The notes under the pieces are model-generated. The model was not told where the DNA came from and did not search any database. It saw only the letters and a list, made by a program, of their open reading frames with translations. The position numbers and the translations under genes are program-made. A DNA stretch of 33,208 nucleotides from an uncultured Clostridia bacterium (GTDB lineage Bacteria > Bacillota > Clostridia > TANB77 > CAG-465). Of this stretch, positions 1-7,798 are shown one piece after another; the first letter of the stretch is position 1; each line of letters opens with the position of its first letter. Where the stretch lies: contig CAKPJL010000009.1 of NCBI GenBank assembly GCA_934162655.1, positions 1-33,208 of the forward strand, written 5' to 3'.

Positions 1-263
1 TGACTAAACTTATCACATAAGAAATTTGTTATTATTCCGTTTGTCATATTAATTTCTAGCACACTATCTGTTTTTGAAAAATCATACCACTCAATAATAT
101 TTCTATTGCATTCTGTAATACAGTTAAAAGTATCATTTGAAATATCTGAATTGCAATTTTGTTCATAGTTAAAACTATCACAATTTGATATTATACTTTT
201 CGACTCATCATTTAAATTTTTAATATCAACATCTTTTTCATAAAAGTTTAAGTTTAATTTCAT
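1..263 (-). CDS. SAM-methyltransferase-like protein, N-terminal part only
   Basis: The frame starts at an ATG whose AGGTGG ribosome site overlaps the stop codon of the exporter ATPase gene, and it stays open to the window edge, giving 87 residues. Residues 56-76 contain EWYDF, then VLEI and NGIIT, which line up with the segment leading into motif I of class I SAM-dependent methyltransferases found in glycan clusters (usual form VLEIGxGxGxIT). The glycine-rich loop is degenerate here: N-M-T-N-G replaces G-x-G-x-G, so SAM binding may be altered. The N-terminal 50 residues are polar and unrecognised. It is probably the last or a late gene of the permease-glycosyltransferase-ATPase operon, acting on the exported glycan or its carrier. 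Coding status is secure; function is an inference from one motif. Confidence 0.6.
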   Translation of the reverse strand, partial: MKLNLNFYEKDVDIKNLNDESKSIISNCDSFNYEQNCNSDISNDTFNCITECNRNIIEWYDFSKTDSVLEINMTNGIITNFLCDKFS

Positions 264-272
264 AATTACCAC

Positions 273-1589
273 CTAAGAATTACTTACTTTTTCTATATCT
301 ATCTTAGAATCTACTTTTAAAACTCCAACAACATCTTTATTTGAAAGAATCTCAACAAGCAGTGCATCATACTTTCTATTTAATACCTCTAATTCACCTT
401 TTTGGTTAAACTTCGTACAACTAAATGACAAAGTATATTTATTTGGAGCTACATTTAAAACTTGCCTAAATGATACTATTGCTATATCATCTTTTTTAAA
501 TTCTCCCGTAAGTGTATTTTCAATTAGTGTATTGGTTCCACATATATCATTTCCTTTGAAATCTTTTAGGGTCATGGTAAATATAGGATTTTTTACATCT
601 TTTTTAAATTTTATTTTAGATTTTAAAACTACAACTTTATCGTTGTCCACTACATTTTTAGGTTTACCGTCTTCATCAAATATTCCATAGTCTATTACTT
701 CTGCTTCACCATTACCATAATCTATTACATTTGGATTTTGCGTAAAAAGTGATTTCCAAGTTCCATTAACACTTTCATCTTCTATTCCTATTTTAATTTC
801 TTCTTTTATTTTTTCTTGTCTTTTATTCTCTTCAGGTGATATTCCAACAATCATTTTTTTGTATAGTTCCACACCATCTTTTACATCACCATCAAATATC
901 TTTTTACCTTCTTTTAATATAATAGTTCTTGTACAATTTCTTAGTACCTCTCCTATTCCATGTGTTACAAACAAAATAGTCTTTCCTCTATTTTTAAATT
1001 CTTCAAACTTTTTAAAGCACTTTAACTGAAAAGCCATATCACCAACAGATAATACTTCATCTACAATTAAAATATCCGGATCTACATTAATAGCACATGC
1101 AAAGGCAAGACGGGCAAACATACCAGAAGAATATGTTTTTACAGGTTGATATAGATGATCCCCTATATCTGCAAAATCTATTATTTCTTGTTTTTTCTCC
1201 TCTATTTGTTCATTTGTAAGCCCCATTACTTGTCCATGCTGATAAATGTTTTCAACTCCTGTAAGTTCCATATTAAACGCAGTTCCTAACTCTAAAAGAG
1301 AACTAATCTTTCCTTTTACATTAACTATACCAGAAGTCTGTGTTACAACACCTGTTATAATTTTTAGAAGAGTAGACTTACCTGCACCATTTTTACCAAG
1401 TATTCCTAAAACTTCACCTTTTTTTACTTCTAAATTCAAATCATCCATTGCCTTAAAAGTTGAATGCTTATGCACAAATGGAAAAACTGTTTCAATAAGC
1501 CTGTCCTTTTTTCTTGCATACATTTTATATTCTTTATTTAAATTTTTTATTTCAATTATATTCTCATCTGGATTTTGATTTTTGCTCAT
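273..1589 (-). CDS. Polysaccharide ABC exporter, ATP-binding subunit (Wzt/TagH type)
   Basis: This cytoplasmic ATPase energises export of a lipid-linked surface polysaccharide through the permease encoded two genes upstream. The ABC domain fills residues 12-240: Walker A GKNGAGKST at 65-73, signature YSSGM at 153-157 (the variant usual for O-antigen and teichoic-acid exporters), Walker B ILIVDEVLSVGD at 173-184 and the switch histidine H210. Residues from about 270 to 438 form a beta-rich extension in the position of the Wzt C-terminal domain, which in some systems recognises the glycan's terminal modification. The gene begins 5 bases after the glycosyltransferase stop, with its AAAGGTG ribosome site inside the end of that gene. 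Family assignment is firm; the exact glycan is not known. Confidence 0.92.
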   Translation of the reverse strand: MSKNQNPDENIIEIKNLNKEYKMYARKKDRLIETVFPFVHKHSTFKAMDDLNLEVKKGEVLGILGKNGAGKSTLLKIITGVVTQTSGIVNVKGKISSLLELGTAFNMELTGVENIYQHGQVMGLTNEQIEEKKQEIIDFADIGDHLYQPVKTYSSGMFARLAFACAINVDPDILIVDEVLSVGDMAFQLKCFKKFEEFKNRGKTILFVTHGIGEVLRNCTRTIILKEGKKIFDGDVKDGVELYKKMIVGISPEENKRQEKIKEEIKIGIEDESVNGTWKSLFTQNPNVIDYGNGEAEVIDYGIFDEDGKPKNVVDNDKVVVLKSKIKFKKDVKNPIFTMTLKDFKGNDICGTNTLIENTLTGEFKKDDIAIVSFRQVLNVAPNKYTLSFSCTKFNQKGELEVLNRKYDALLVEILSNKDVVGVLKVDSKIDIEKVSNS

Positions 1590-1594
1590 TAAAA

Positions 1595-2584
1595 TTAACT
1601 CACCTTTTTCTTCTTAAATATATTTTTCAAAAAATAACCAAATTTTGCTATAAATGGAATATTAAATATTATAAAGTATAATAATTTATAAGTAATTTTT
1701 TCTTTTTTATAAAGTCTTCTATATGTACTTATGCCGTATAGATTTATTACATTTTTTTCTTTTATTTTATTAAAATATTTAATTCCATCATATATTATCT
1801 CTCTTTTATCGCTACTAAAAATACTAATATTTTTGCTATAAAAGTTTAATAAATTTAGTTTTACATCTATTAAGTGATTTCTTACTTCCTCAAATGATTT
1901 TAAGTTGTCTGTATACCTTTTTATTCCTACCTCATTATTTCCATGTTGTCTGTAAAGTATTGTAGGAATGTCAATATAACTAACCTTACCTTTTAGACAA
2001 ACTAGTAAAGGTAAAATATGGTCGTGTAGTATATTTTTAAAATCACATTTTATACTTAAATATTCCTCAATCCATTTTGATTTAGAAAGTATTGTACATC
2101 CAGTAACTGTATTATATAAGAAAACTAGATCTTCACTTCCAACACAGCTTTTTATCTTTTTCTTATATTTTTTTAGTGCATTAAATGAACTATTAATAAC
2201 ATTTAAATTTTCATCTACCACACATAAATCAGTAAATACTAAATCTGAATTTGTCCTTTTTAGTTCATTAAATGTAATTTCTATTTTATTTTCAAGCCAT
2301 ACATCATCTTGATCTGCAAACATAAAGTACCTACTCTTTACTAATTTTAATAACTTTTCAAAGTTTTTCTTTGCACCAATATTTATTTTATTTAAAATCA
2401 GTTTAATTCTTTTATCTTTTTTTTCATATTCTTTTAGGATCTTAACAGTATCATCGTTTGAAGCATCATCACAAATAAAAAGATTAAAATTGCTATATGT
2501 CTGTGTAAGAATAGAATCAATTTGCTCTTTAATGTATTTTTCACCATTATATGTTGCCATCAAAATGTCAATTTTTTCTTGCAT
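1595..2584 (-). CDS. Family 2 glycosyltransferase, rhamnosyltransferase-like
   Basis: A 329-residue GT-A fold transferase with the classic start MATYNGEKYIKEQIDSILTQ, the nucleotide-binding acidic pair D39-D40 in ICDDASNDDT, and the metal-binding DQDD at 91-94 in FADQDDVW. The DDASNDDT and DQDDVW signatures are typical of the RfbF/WbbL-like branch that often uses dTDP-rhamnose, which fits the rml genes nearby, but the donor cannot be read from sequence alone. The C-terminal 100 residues are basic with a hydrophobic stretch near 300-320 that could touch the membrane. It lies between permease and ATPase genes of the exporter in one operon and has an AAGGAG ribosome site. It probably adds a sugar to the lipid-linked glycan on the cytoplasmic face. 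Confidence 0.88.
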   Translation of the reverse strand: MQEKIDILMATYNGEKYIKEQIDSILTQTYSNFNLFICDDASNDDTVKILKEYEKKDKRIKLILNKINIGAKKNFEKLLKLVKSRYFMFADQDDVWLENKIEITFNELKRTNSDLVFTDLCVVDENLNVINSSFNALKKYKKKIKSCVGSEDLVFLYNTVTGCTILSKSKWIEEYLSIKCDFKNILHDHILPLLVCLKGKVSYIDIPTILYRQHGNNEVGIKRYTDNLKSFEEVRNHLIDVKLNLLNFYSKNISIFSSDKREIIYDGIKYFNKIKEKNVINLYGISTYRRLYKKEKITYKLLYFIIFNIPFIAKFGYFLKNIFKKKKVS

Positions 2585-2595
2585 AACACTTCTCC

Positions 2596-3390
2596 TTATA
2601 AAACATCTGCAAAATCCTTTTTATTCCTTTTAAATACAGAATTTCCCCATAAATATATAAGTATCGTTATACACCAAAATACAACTGTATATACGCCATT
2701 TCCTTCAAACATAATATTAAAATCACCAGTAAAAGCTTGTCTAAATCCTGTTACTAAATAAGAAAAAGGCATACATTTTACCACCTTAAGCAATACATTA
2801 TAATTTTCAAGCATATTTATATTCCACATAATTGGTGTAAACCAAAACATAAGTTGCATAAATATACTAAATAGTTGACCAAAATCTGGAACAAGTGCAG
2901 TAATAGCAGATGTAAATCTAGTAAATGCTATTATTAGTATATAAGCTGCAATTACATAGTATAGACAAATTAGCAAATTTGGTAAATATCCAAATATTGT
3001 AGAGACTATTACAGAAATTAAAATCAAAAACATTCCAACAATACTTGAAGAGGTTAAAGATATCACTGGTATAACATCAATAGGAAATACAACTTTTTTA
3101 ACCAAATAACTATACGTTCTAATCGAATTTGTAGCATTATTTATTGCATCATTTGTAAACATCCACATAGCCATTCCCGGAAGATACCATACTATAAAAG
3201 GATAATCTCCTGCACTATTAGATTTTAATATAAATTGAAATACGATAACATATGTCATCATAAATACAAAGGGTTGAGCAAATCCCCAAAGTGCACCAAA
3301 GCTAGTACCTGCAAATCTATTTTTAAAATCATTTCTTCCTAACTGGAAAATAAGCTTTCTATTTTTAAATATTGTCTTTATAAAGTCCAT
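2596..3390 (-). CDS. Polysaccharide ABC exporter, permease (Wzm/TagG type)
   Basis: A 264-residue integral membrane protein of the ABC-2 permease family, the usual length for Wzm or TagG proteins. The N-terminal amphipathic stretch NDFKNRFAGTSFGALWGFAQ is the characteristic interfacial segment before the first membrane helix, and about six hydrophobic helices follow. It pairs with the downstream ATPase to move a lipid-linked polysaccharide across the cytoplasmic membrane. It is the first gene after a good SigA-like promoter (3417-3445) and has an AAGGAG ribosome site, so it leads the permease-glycosyltransferase-ATPase-methyltransferase operon. Teichoic acid or rhamnan-type glycan are both possible substrates. 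Confidence 0.92.
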   Translation of the reverse strand: MDFIKTIFKNRKLIFQLGRNDFKNRFAGTSFGALWGFAQPFVFMMTYVIVFQFILKSNSAGDYPFIVWYLPGMAMWMFTNDAINNATNSIRTYSYLVKKVVFPIDVIPVISLTSSSIVGMFLILISVIVSTIFGYLPNLLICLYYVIAAYILIIAFTRFTSAITALVPDFGQLFSIFMQLMFWFTPIMWNINMLENYNVLLKVVKCMPFSYLVTGFRQAFTGDFNIMFEGNGVYTVVFWCITILIYLWGNSVFKRNKKDFADVL

Positions 3391-3416
3391 TTTTTCTCCT
3401 TAAAATTAATAAACAA

Positions 3417-3445
3417 ATTATATCATTTTATATTAAATAATTCAA
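3417..3445 (-). promoter_or_regulatory. SigA-like promoter of the exporter operon
   Basis: On the minus strand TTGAAT (3445-3440) is followed after 17 bases by TATAAT (3422-3417), with TGA directly upstream making an extended -10. It lies between the stop of the metallo-hydrolase gene and the permease start, giving a leader of about 20 bases. Confidence 0.75.
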
Positions 3446-3450
3446 CCCAG

Positions 3451-4353
3451 TCAATATATTTTAAGCAAAATATCGCCATCTTTTGCTATATAATTTTTAC
3501 TACCTATCTTTTTTATCCACTCTCTAGTTTCTATGGTTTTCCAAGGCCCAGAATCATATCCATTTCCATTATCATTTTCATATAACCACTTAGGTGTTGG
3601 CCATAAACAATTTTTAGGATTTGCTATTATATAAAAATTTTCATCAACACCATTTTGTCCATGATGTGCCATTTGAATATAATCTATATTACTTACTTCA
3701 TCTTTATATCTTAAAAGTAATTTTTCTTCACTTTGAATACCTGTATCACCTAAAAAAAGTATTGTAGTATTAAGTGATGTTGTCATTTTTATCACTAAGC
3801 TTTGATTATTTCCAAAGTTTTGTTCTATTTCTGCATTAGAAGTTCCTAAAATTTTTATACTTATATTATCAATATTTATTACTTGACCAATGGACACCCT
3901 TTCTTTTCTATCCTCTGGAACTTTTCCATTTAAACTTAAAACAAGTTTTTTATATTTTTCTTCTCTTTCTTTTTCGTACTTTTCAACATCAGATATATCA
4001 CTTAAATCTGAATAAATTTTATTTATATTAACATTTGTTTCATCTAAAATATAATTTATAGCACCTGTATGGTCATGATGATAATGTGTTAAAAACCATG
4101 CTTCAACTGTACCGCCATAACTATTAATATAGCTTTTTAGTTTTTTTCCATCTTCGTAATTGCCGCCATCAACAACTATTACCTTTCCTTTATTAGTAAC
4201 TAAAATATATCCCATCATTCTATCATTTGTAGTAGTTGAAAGCTGTATTAAAGTAATTGCATTTAATTGTCTGTAAACAAAAATAGATATTAAACTAAAA
4301 CTAATAATTATAATACATAAAATTATTAATATTTTTTTATTCTTACTTTTCAT
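3451..4353 (-). CDS. Membrane-anchored metallo-beta-lactamase-fold hydrolase (ComEC C-domain-like)
   Basis: A 300-residue protein with one N-terminal membrane helix (residues 8-27, after a basic KSKNKK start) and a metallo-beta-lactamase fold beyond it. The metal motif is H90-x-H92-x-D94-H95 (THYHHDH), with further ligands in FLGDTG and MAHHGQNG. The motif order GGN-HxHxDH-GD-HHG resembles the C-terminal hydrolase domain of the competence channel ComEC, but the channel itself is absent. The helix should place the enzyme outside the cell. A TTG 12 bases upstream could be a start, but GGGTGA sits at the right distance from the ATG at 4353, which I prefer. It has its own promoter and no close terminator. 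Possible substrates are phosphodiesters of nucleic acid or of cell-wall polymers. Confidence 0.82.
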   Translation of the reverse strand: MKSKNKKILIILCIIIISFSLISIFVYRQLNAITLIQLSTTTNDRMMGYILVTNKGKVIVVDGGNYEDGKKLKSYINSYGGTVEAWFLTHYHHDHTGAINYILDETNVNINKIYSDLSDISDVEKYEKEREEKYKKLVLSLNGKVPEDRKERVSIGQVINIDNISIKILGTSNAEIEQNFGNNQSLVIKMTTSLNTTILFLGDTGIQSEEKLLLRYKDEVSNIDYIQMAHHGQNGVDENFYIIANPKNCLWPTPKWLYENDNGNGYDSGPWKTIETREWIKKIGSKNYIAKDGDILLKIY

Positions 4354-4385
4354 ATTATCACCCAAAAATAAAATACTTATAAAAA

Positions 4386-4414
4386 ATTATATCATTAAAA
4401 CAATATATAAACAA
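4386..4414 (-). promoter_or_regulatory. SigA-like promoter of the metallo-hydrolase gene
   Basis: Minus-strand TTGTTT (4414-4409), a 17-base spacer and extended -10 TGATATAAT (hexamer 4391-4386). It starts immediately after the rfbB terminator hairpin, so this gene is separated from the rhamnose genes transcriptionally. Confidence 0.65.
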
Positions 4415-4417
4415 GAA

Positions 4418-4439
4418 AAAGAGGAACATATTCCTCTTT
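4418..4439 (-). terminator. Terminator of rfbB
   Basis: A perfect inverted repeat, AAAGAGGAA (4418-4426) and TTCCTCTTT (4431-4439), with a 4-base loop. On the minus strand it is followed by a short T run, six bases after the rfbB stop. Confidence 0.85.
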
Positions 4440-4445
4440 TACAAC

Positions 4446-5417
4446 TTATTTTTCTAAATAATCTTTATGTGCTATATACCAATCAATTGTTTTTACAATT
4501 CCATCTTTAAACATAGTATGAGGTTCCCAGCCAAATTCTTCTCTTAATTTCGTCGGATCAATTGCATATCTAAAGTCATGTCCCTTTCTATCTTCAACAT
4601 GTTCAATTAAGTCATAGCTTTTTCCCATTCTATCTAAAATTAATTTTACTATATCAATATTTCTTTTTTCGTTATGGCCACCAATATTATATCTTTCACC
4701 TTTCTTTCCTTTGTGTAAAATTATATCAATAGCTTCACAATGATCTTCTACATATAACCAATCCCTTACATTTAATCCCTCTCCGTATACAGGCAATTTT
4801 TCATTTTTTAATGCAAGTGATATCATATGAGGTATAAGTTTTTCATGATGTTGGTTTGGTCCGTAATTATTTGAACAGTTTGTTACAGAAACATTCATTT
4901 TAAAAGTCTCTGCATAAGCAAGCACAATAAGATCTGATGATGCCTTTGAAGCAGAATATGGACTATTAGGCTTTATAGGAGATTTTTCTGTAAAATATCC
5001 TTCTTCACCAAGTGAGCCATATACTTCATCAGTTGAAACATGAACAAATTTATTTTTACTTCCTTCTCCCCAAACTTGTTTACATGCCTCAATTAGTGCA
5101 TGTGTTCCCATAACATTAGTAGTTGTAAATGCAAGTGGACGTTTTATAGAATTATCAACATGTGATTCTGCTGCAAAATGTACTACTGCATCTATATCAT
5201 ATTTTTTCAATGTTTCTATATCTTTTTCTAAATCACAAATGTCTGCTTCTACTAATGTATATTTACCTTCGCTAGGCTTTAAGTTATTAATATTTGCAGC
5301 ATAAGTCATTTTATCATAAACAATTAAATTATACTTTCCATCATATTTTTTGGCCATTAGATTTACAAAATTAGAGCCTATAAAACCTGCTCCACCAGTT
5401 ATTAAAATATTTTTCAT
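4446..5417 (-). CDS. rfbB: dTDP-glucose 4,6-dehydratase (RmlB)
   Basis: The second enzyme of dTDP-L-rhamnose synthesis, removing water from dTDP-glucose to give dTDP-4-keto-6-deoxyglucose. It is a 323-residue extended short-chain dehydrogenase with the NAD-binding GGAGFIG at 8-14, catalytic Thr-Asp-Glu at 129-131 (HVSTDEVYG), and Tyr154/Lys158 in YSASK. The stretch FAAESHVDNSI and the RDWLYVEDHCEAI segment are diagnostic of RmlB. It sits apart from rfbD-A-C, behind a consensus promoter at 5445-5473, with GGAGG upstream of its ATG and a strong terminator behind, so it is a single-gene transcript. Assignment is firm. Confidence 0.96.
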   Translation of the reverse strand: MKNILITGGAGFIGSNFVNLMAKKYDGKYNLIVYDKMTYAANINNLKPSEGKYTLVEADICDLEKDIETLKKYDIDAVVHFAAESHVDNSIKRPLAFTTTNVMGTHALIEACKQVWGEGSKNKFVHVSTDEVYGSLGEEGYFTEKSPIKPNSPYSASKASSDLIVLAYAETFKMNVSVTNCSNNYGPNQHHEKLIPHMISLALKNEKLPVYGEGLNVRDWLYVEDHCEAIDIILHKGKKGERYNIGGHNEKRNIDIVKLILDRMGKSYDLIEHVEDRKGHDFRYAIDPTKLREEFGWEPHTMFKDGIVKTIDWYIAHKDYLEK

Positions 5418-5444
5418 ATCATATTTCCTCCAAATCTTTTTGTC

Positions 5445-5473
5445 ATTATATATTATAAAGTAATTTCTGTCAA
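5445..5473 (-). promoter_or_regulatory. Consensus SigA promoter of rfbB
   Basis: Minus-strand TTGACA (5473-5468), 17 bases, TATAAT (5450-5445): a full consensus match at both hexamers. A second TATAAT copy sits 7 bases closer to the -35. The -35 overlaps the stop codon of the YlmH-like gene. Confidence 0.85.
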
Positions 5474-6285
5474 GAAGACTTATATTTTTTTACATGTATT
5501 CTTTTCTTCCCATTTTTAGTAATTTCTTGTATATCTTCAATTTTAAATTTTCCAACCTTGCTAAACGAAATTATATCATTTATTTTAAGTGTATATGCAG
5601 GAAAATATAATACTTGAGAGTTAATTACTAAATCCCCGTTTTCTATTTTTTCTTTTACTTTTCTTCTGCCAAGATTAGATATTTCATTTAGCAAATTATC
5701 TATTCTAAGAGACGAAGTAACTAATTTTAAGTCCTGATATTCTTGTTTTATTTCGTATATTTCATCACTTCTTAAATTTAATTTTTCTACACTTACTTTT
5801 ATTTTTCCAACATATTCCAAATTATTTAATACAAAATCTAACACTTCATTTTGTATAAATATATAACATACATTATTTATTAAAAATATGTCCCCTATCA
5901 TATCTTCATTAATTCCTAAGTTATATATAGCTCCCATATAATCTTTATGTAAAAGATTGCAATTTTTAGCAGTTACTTTTATACAAGAAATCTCTAAACT
6001 GCAAATATCTGTTTTATCTATATTTTCTTTGACATATTTTGGTATTAAAAAAAATATATTTTTTTCCATATCTTCTATAATGTTTGACTTAATAAATTTT
6101 ATATTTAGTCTATTTAGAATACTTACTGCTATGTTTTGTTCATATAAATTTAGAAAATTTGTAGAGCAAAGTCTATTAGAATTTTCAAATTGATTTATAA
6201 TATCAAACAAATTTCCAATAAATATCTTGTCATCTTTTTTAGTATACATTTTAATTATTTGATTTCTTATACTCTTATCTATCAT
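5470..6285 (-). CDS. YlmH-like S4-domain RNA-binding protein
   Basis: A 271-residue basic protein with a C-terminal S4 RNA-binding domain of about 60 residues (LRIDNLLNEISNLGRRK, then KIENGDLVIN) and an N-terminal region FLNLYEQNIAVSILNRL that matches the YlmH family. YlmH of Bacillus subtilis binds 50S subunits and has been linked to ribosome-associated quality control; in other Firmicutes the gene normally lies beside divIVA, not in a rhamnose locus. A TTG twelve codons upstream would lie inside the preceding terminator and lacks a ribosome site, so I use the ATG at 6285. The promoter at 6293-6321 places transcription start at or one base before this ATG, so the message may be leaderless. 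Family is confident, local role unknown. Confidence 0.82.
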   Translation of the reverse strand: MIDKSIRNQIIKMYTKKDDKIFIGNLFDIINQFENSNRLCSTNFLNLYEQNIAVSILNRLNIKFIKSNIIEDMEKNIFFLIPKYVKENIDKTDICSLEISCIKVTAKNCNLLHKDYMGAIYNLGINEDMIGDIFLINNVCYIFIQNEVLDFVLNNLEYVGKIKVSVEKLNLRSDEIYEIKQEYQDLKLVTSSLRIDNLLNEISNLGRRKVKEKIENGDLVINSQVLYFPAYTLKINDIISFSKVGKFKIEDIQEITKNGKKRIHVKKYKSS

Positions 6286-6292
6286 ACCTAAA

Positions 6293-6321
6293 ATTATATA
6301 TTGTATATAAAAATAAGTCAA
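6293..6321 (-). promoter_or_regulatory. SigA-like promoter of the YlmH-like gene, nested in a terminator
   Basis: Minus-strand TTGACT (6321-6316), a 17-base spacer, and TATAAT (6298-6293). The -35 lies within the downstream arm of the rfbC terminator hairpin. Counting from the -10, +1 falls at 6286 or 6285, the latter being the A of the ATG. Confidence 0.65.
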
Positions 6322-6344
6322 GGAAACATTTCCATGACTTATTT
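6311..6344 (-). terminator. Terminator of rfbC
   Basis: AAATAAGTCA (6311-6320) pairs perfectly with TGACTTATTT (6335-6344), and GGAAA (6322-6326) with TTTCC (6329-6333) continues the stem across one A-A mismatch to a 2-base loop. On the minus strand the stem runs into ATTTTTATA, five bases after the rfbC stop. Confidence 0.85.
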
Positions 6345-6348
6345 AGTT

Positions 6349-6927
6349 TTATAAATTTTTGAATAAATCTGTATTTTTTAATTCTTTAAGTGAAGGCCAC
6401 ATACTATCTTTTGAAGATGTTAAGATTTCATCTTTGCTAAGATTTTTTATAGGCCAACAAATACCTACTTCTGCATCATCCCATTTAAGGCCGCCTTCAG
6501 CATCATGATTATATATATCGTCACACTTATACACAAATTCTGCCTCATCTGATAAAACCAAGAAGCCATGTGCAAACCCTTTTGGTATCATAAACATTTT
6601 TTTATTCTCTTCTGATAAAATTACACCTTCCCATTTTCCATAGGTTTTGCTACCAGGTCTTAAATCAACAGCAACATCAAACACTTCACCTTTTATACAT
6701 CTAACAAGTTTAGCTTGTGTATTTTCCTTTTGGAAGTGTAACCCTCTTAAAACACCTTTTTTGGATTTTGATTGATTATCTTGAACAAAGTCATAATTTA
6801 AACCTATATCTTCAAAATCTTTTTTACTATATGTCTCCATAAAGTATCCCCTATTATCACCAAAAACAGTAGGCTCAATAATACATACTCCATCTATTGT
6901 TGTATCAATTCTTTTAAATTTACCCAT
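6349..6927 (-). CDS. rfbC: dTDP-4-dehydrorhamnose 3,5-epimerase (RmlC)
   Basis: Third step of dTDP-L-rhamnose synthesis, epimerising C3 and C5 of the 4-keto sugar. The 192-residue cupin protein shows the family landmarks: FGDNRGYFMETYS near 22-34, VLRGLHFQ with the catalytic His at 64, KLVRCIKGEVFDVAVDLR, and the IPKGFAHGFLVLSDEAEF segment. Its ATG overlaps the stop of rfbA (TAATG), so the two are translationally coupled. It ends the mutase-rfbD-rfbA-rfbC operon at a strong hairpin. Confidence 0.96.
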   Translation of the reverse strand: MGKFKRIDTTIDGVCIIEPTVFGDNRGYFMETYSKKDFEDIGLNYDFVQDNQSKSKKGVLRGLHFQKENTQAKLVRCIKGEVFDVAVDLRPGSKTYGKWEGVILSEENKKMFMIPKGFAHGFLVLSDEAEFVYKCDDIYNHDAEGGLKWDDAEVGICWPIKNLSKDEILTSSKDSMWPSLKELKNTDLFKNL

Positions 6928-7796
6928 TATTTTTCCCTCGCAACTTTTAAAATATATTTTCCATATTCTGTTTTCTTATATTTTTCTCCAAGTTTTATTG
7001 CACTATCTTTGCTTATCCAGCCATTATTTAAGGCAGCTTCTTCAAGACATGCTATTTGGATTCCTTGTCTTAATTCTATTGCTTTTACAAAGTCAGATGC
7101 ATCAGCAAGTCTATCAGGAGAACCTGTATCAAACCAAGCATATCCTTTTCCTAGTTTTTGTACTTTCAAATTACCACGTTTCATGTATTCCACATTAACA
7201 TCTGTAATTTCTAATTCTCCTCTATTAGATGGTTTAATATTTTTAGCAATTTCAACAACAGAATTATCATAAAAATACAAACCAGGTACAGCTAAATTTG
7301 ATTTTGGGTTTGTAGGTTTTTCTTCAATAGATATAGCATTTCCGTTTCCATCCATTTCAACAACACCATAAGATGTCGGATCAGCAACTTCATATCCAAA
7401 AATAACTCCGCCTTCTTTAAGTTCACTTGAGTCTTTCAATATTTTTTCAAGACCTGGGCCATAAAGCATATTGTCACCAAGGATTAAACATACACTGTCA
7501 TCCCCTATAAATTCTTCTCCAACTCTAAATGCATCAGCAAGACCTACTGGCTTTTCTTGCACCTTATATGAAATTTTCATTCCAAGTTCATTACCATCAC
7601 CAAATAGTGTTTCAAACATTGGTAAATATATAGGTGTAGATATAATTAATACCTCATTTATCCCAGCTTCCATTAAAGTTGCAAGTGGATAATATATCAT
7701 TGGTTTATCATATACTGGTAAAAGTTGTTTTGATGTAGCTATTGTTATAGGATAAAGCCTTGTTCCACTTCCACCAGCAAGTATAATACCTTTCAT
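6927..7796 (-). CDS. rfbA: Glucose-1-phosphate thymidylyltransferase (RmlA)
   Basis: First committed enzyme for dTDP-rhamnose, joining dTTP and glucose-1-phosphate and releasing pyrophosphate. The 289-residue protein has the nucleotidyltransferase signature GGSGTRLYP at 8-16, the SKQLLPVYDKPMIYYPL block, the LGDNMLYG metal site, and EEKPTNPKS. Length and motifs match the full-length family. A GGGGG ribosome site covers the end of rfbD, two bases upstream. Neighbouring rfbD and rfbC confirm the pathway; glucose-1-phosphate could be supplied by the mutase at the head of the operon. Confidence 0.97.
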   Translation of the reverse strand: MKGIILAGGSGTRLYPITIATSKQLLPVYDKPMIYYPLATLMEAGINEVLIISTPIYLPMFETLFGDGNELGMKISYKVQEKPVGLADAFRVGEEFIGDDSVCLILGDNMLYGPGLEKILKDSSELKEGGVIFGYEVADPTSYGVVEMDGNGNAISIEEKPTNPKSNLAVPGLYFYDNSVVEIAKNIKPSNRGELEITDVNVEYMKRGNLKVQKLGKGYAWFDTGSPDRLADASDFVKAIELRQGIQIACLEEAALNNGWISKDSAIKLGEKYKKTEYGKYILKVAREK

Positions 7797-7798
7797 AA

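Noticed and set aside
5470..6321. TTG start for the YlmH-like gene
   Set aside because: It lies inside the rfbC terminator and the added residues match nothing in the family.
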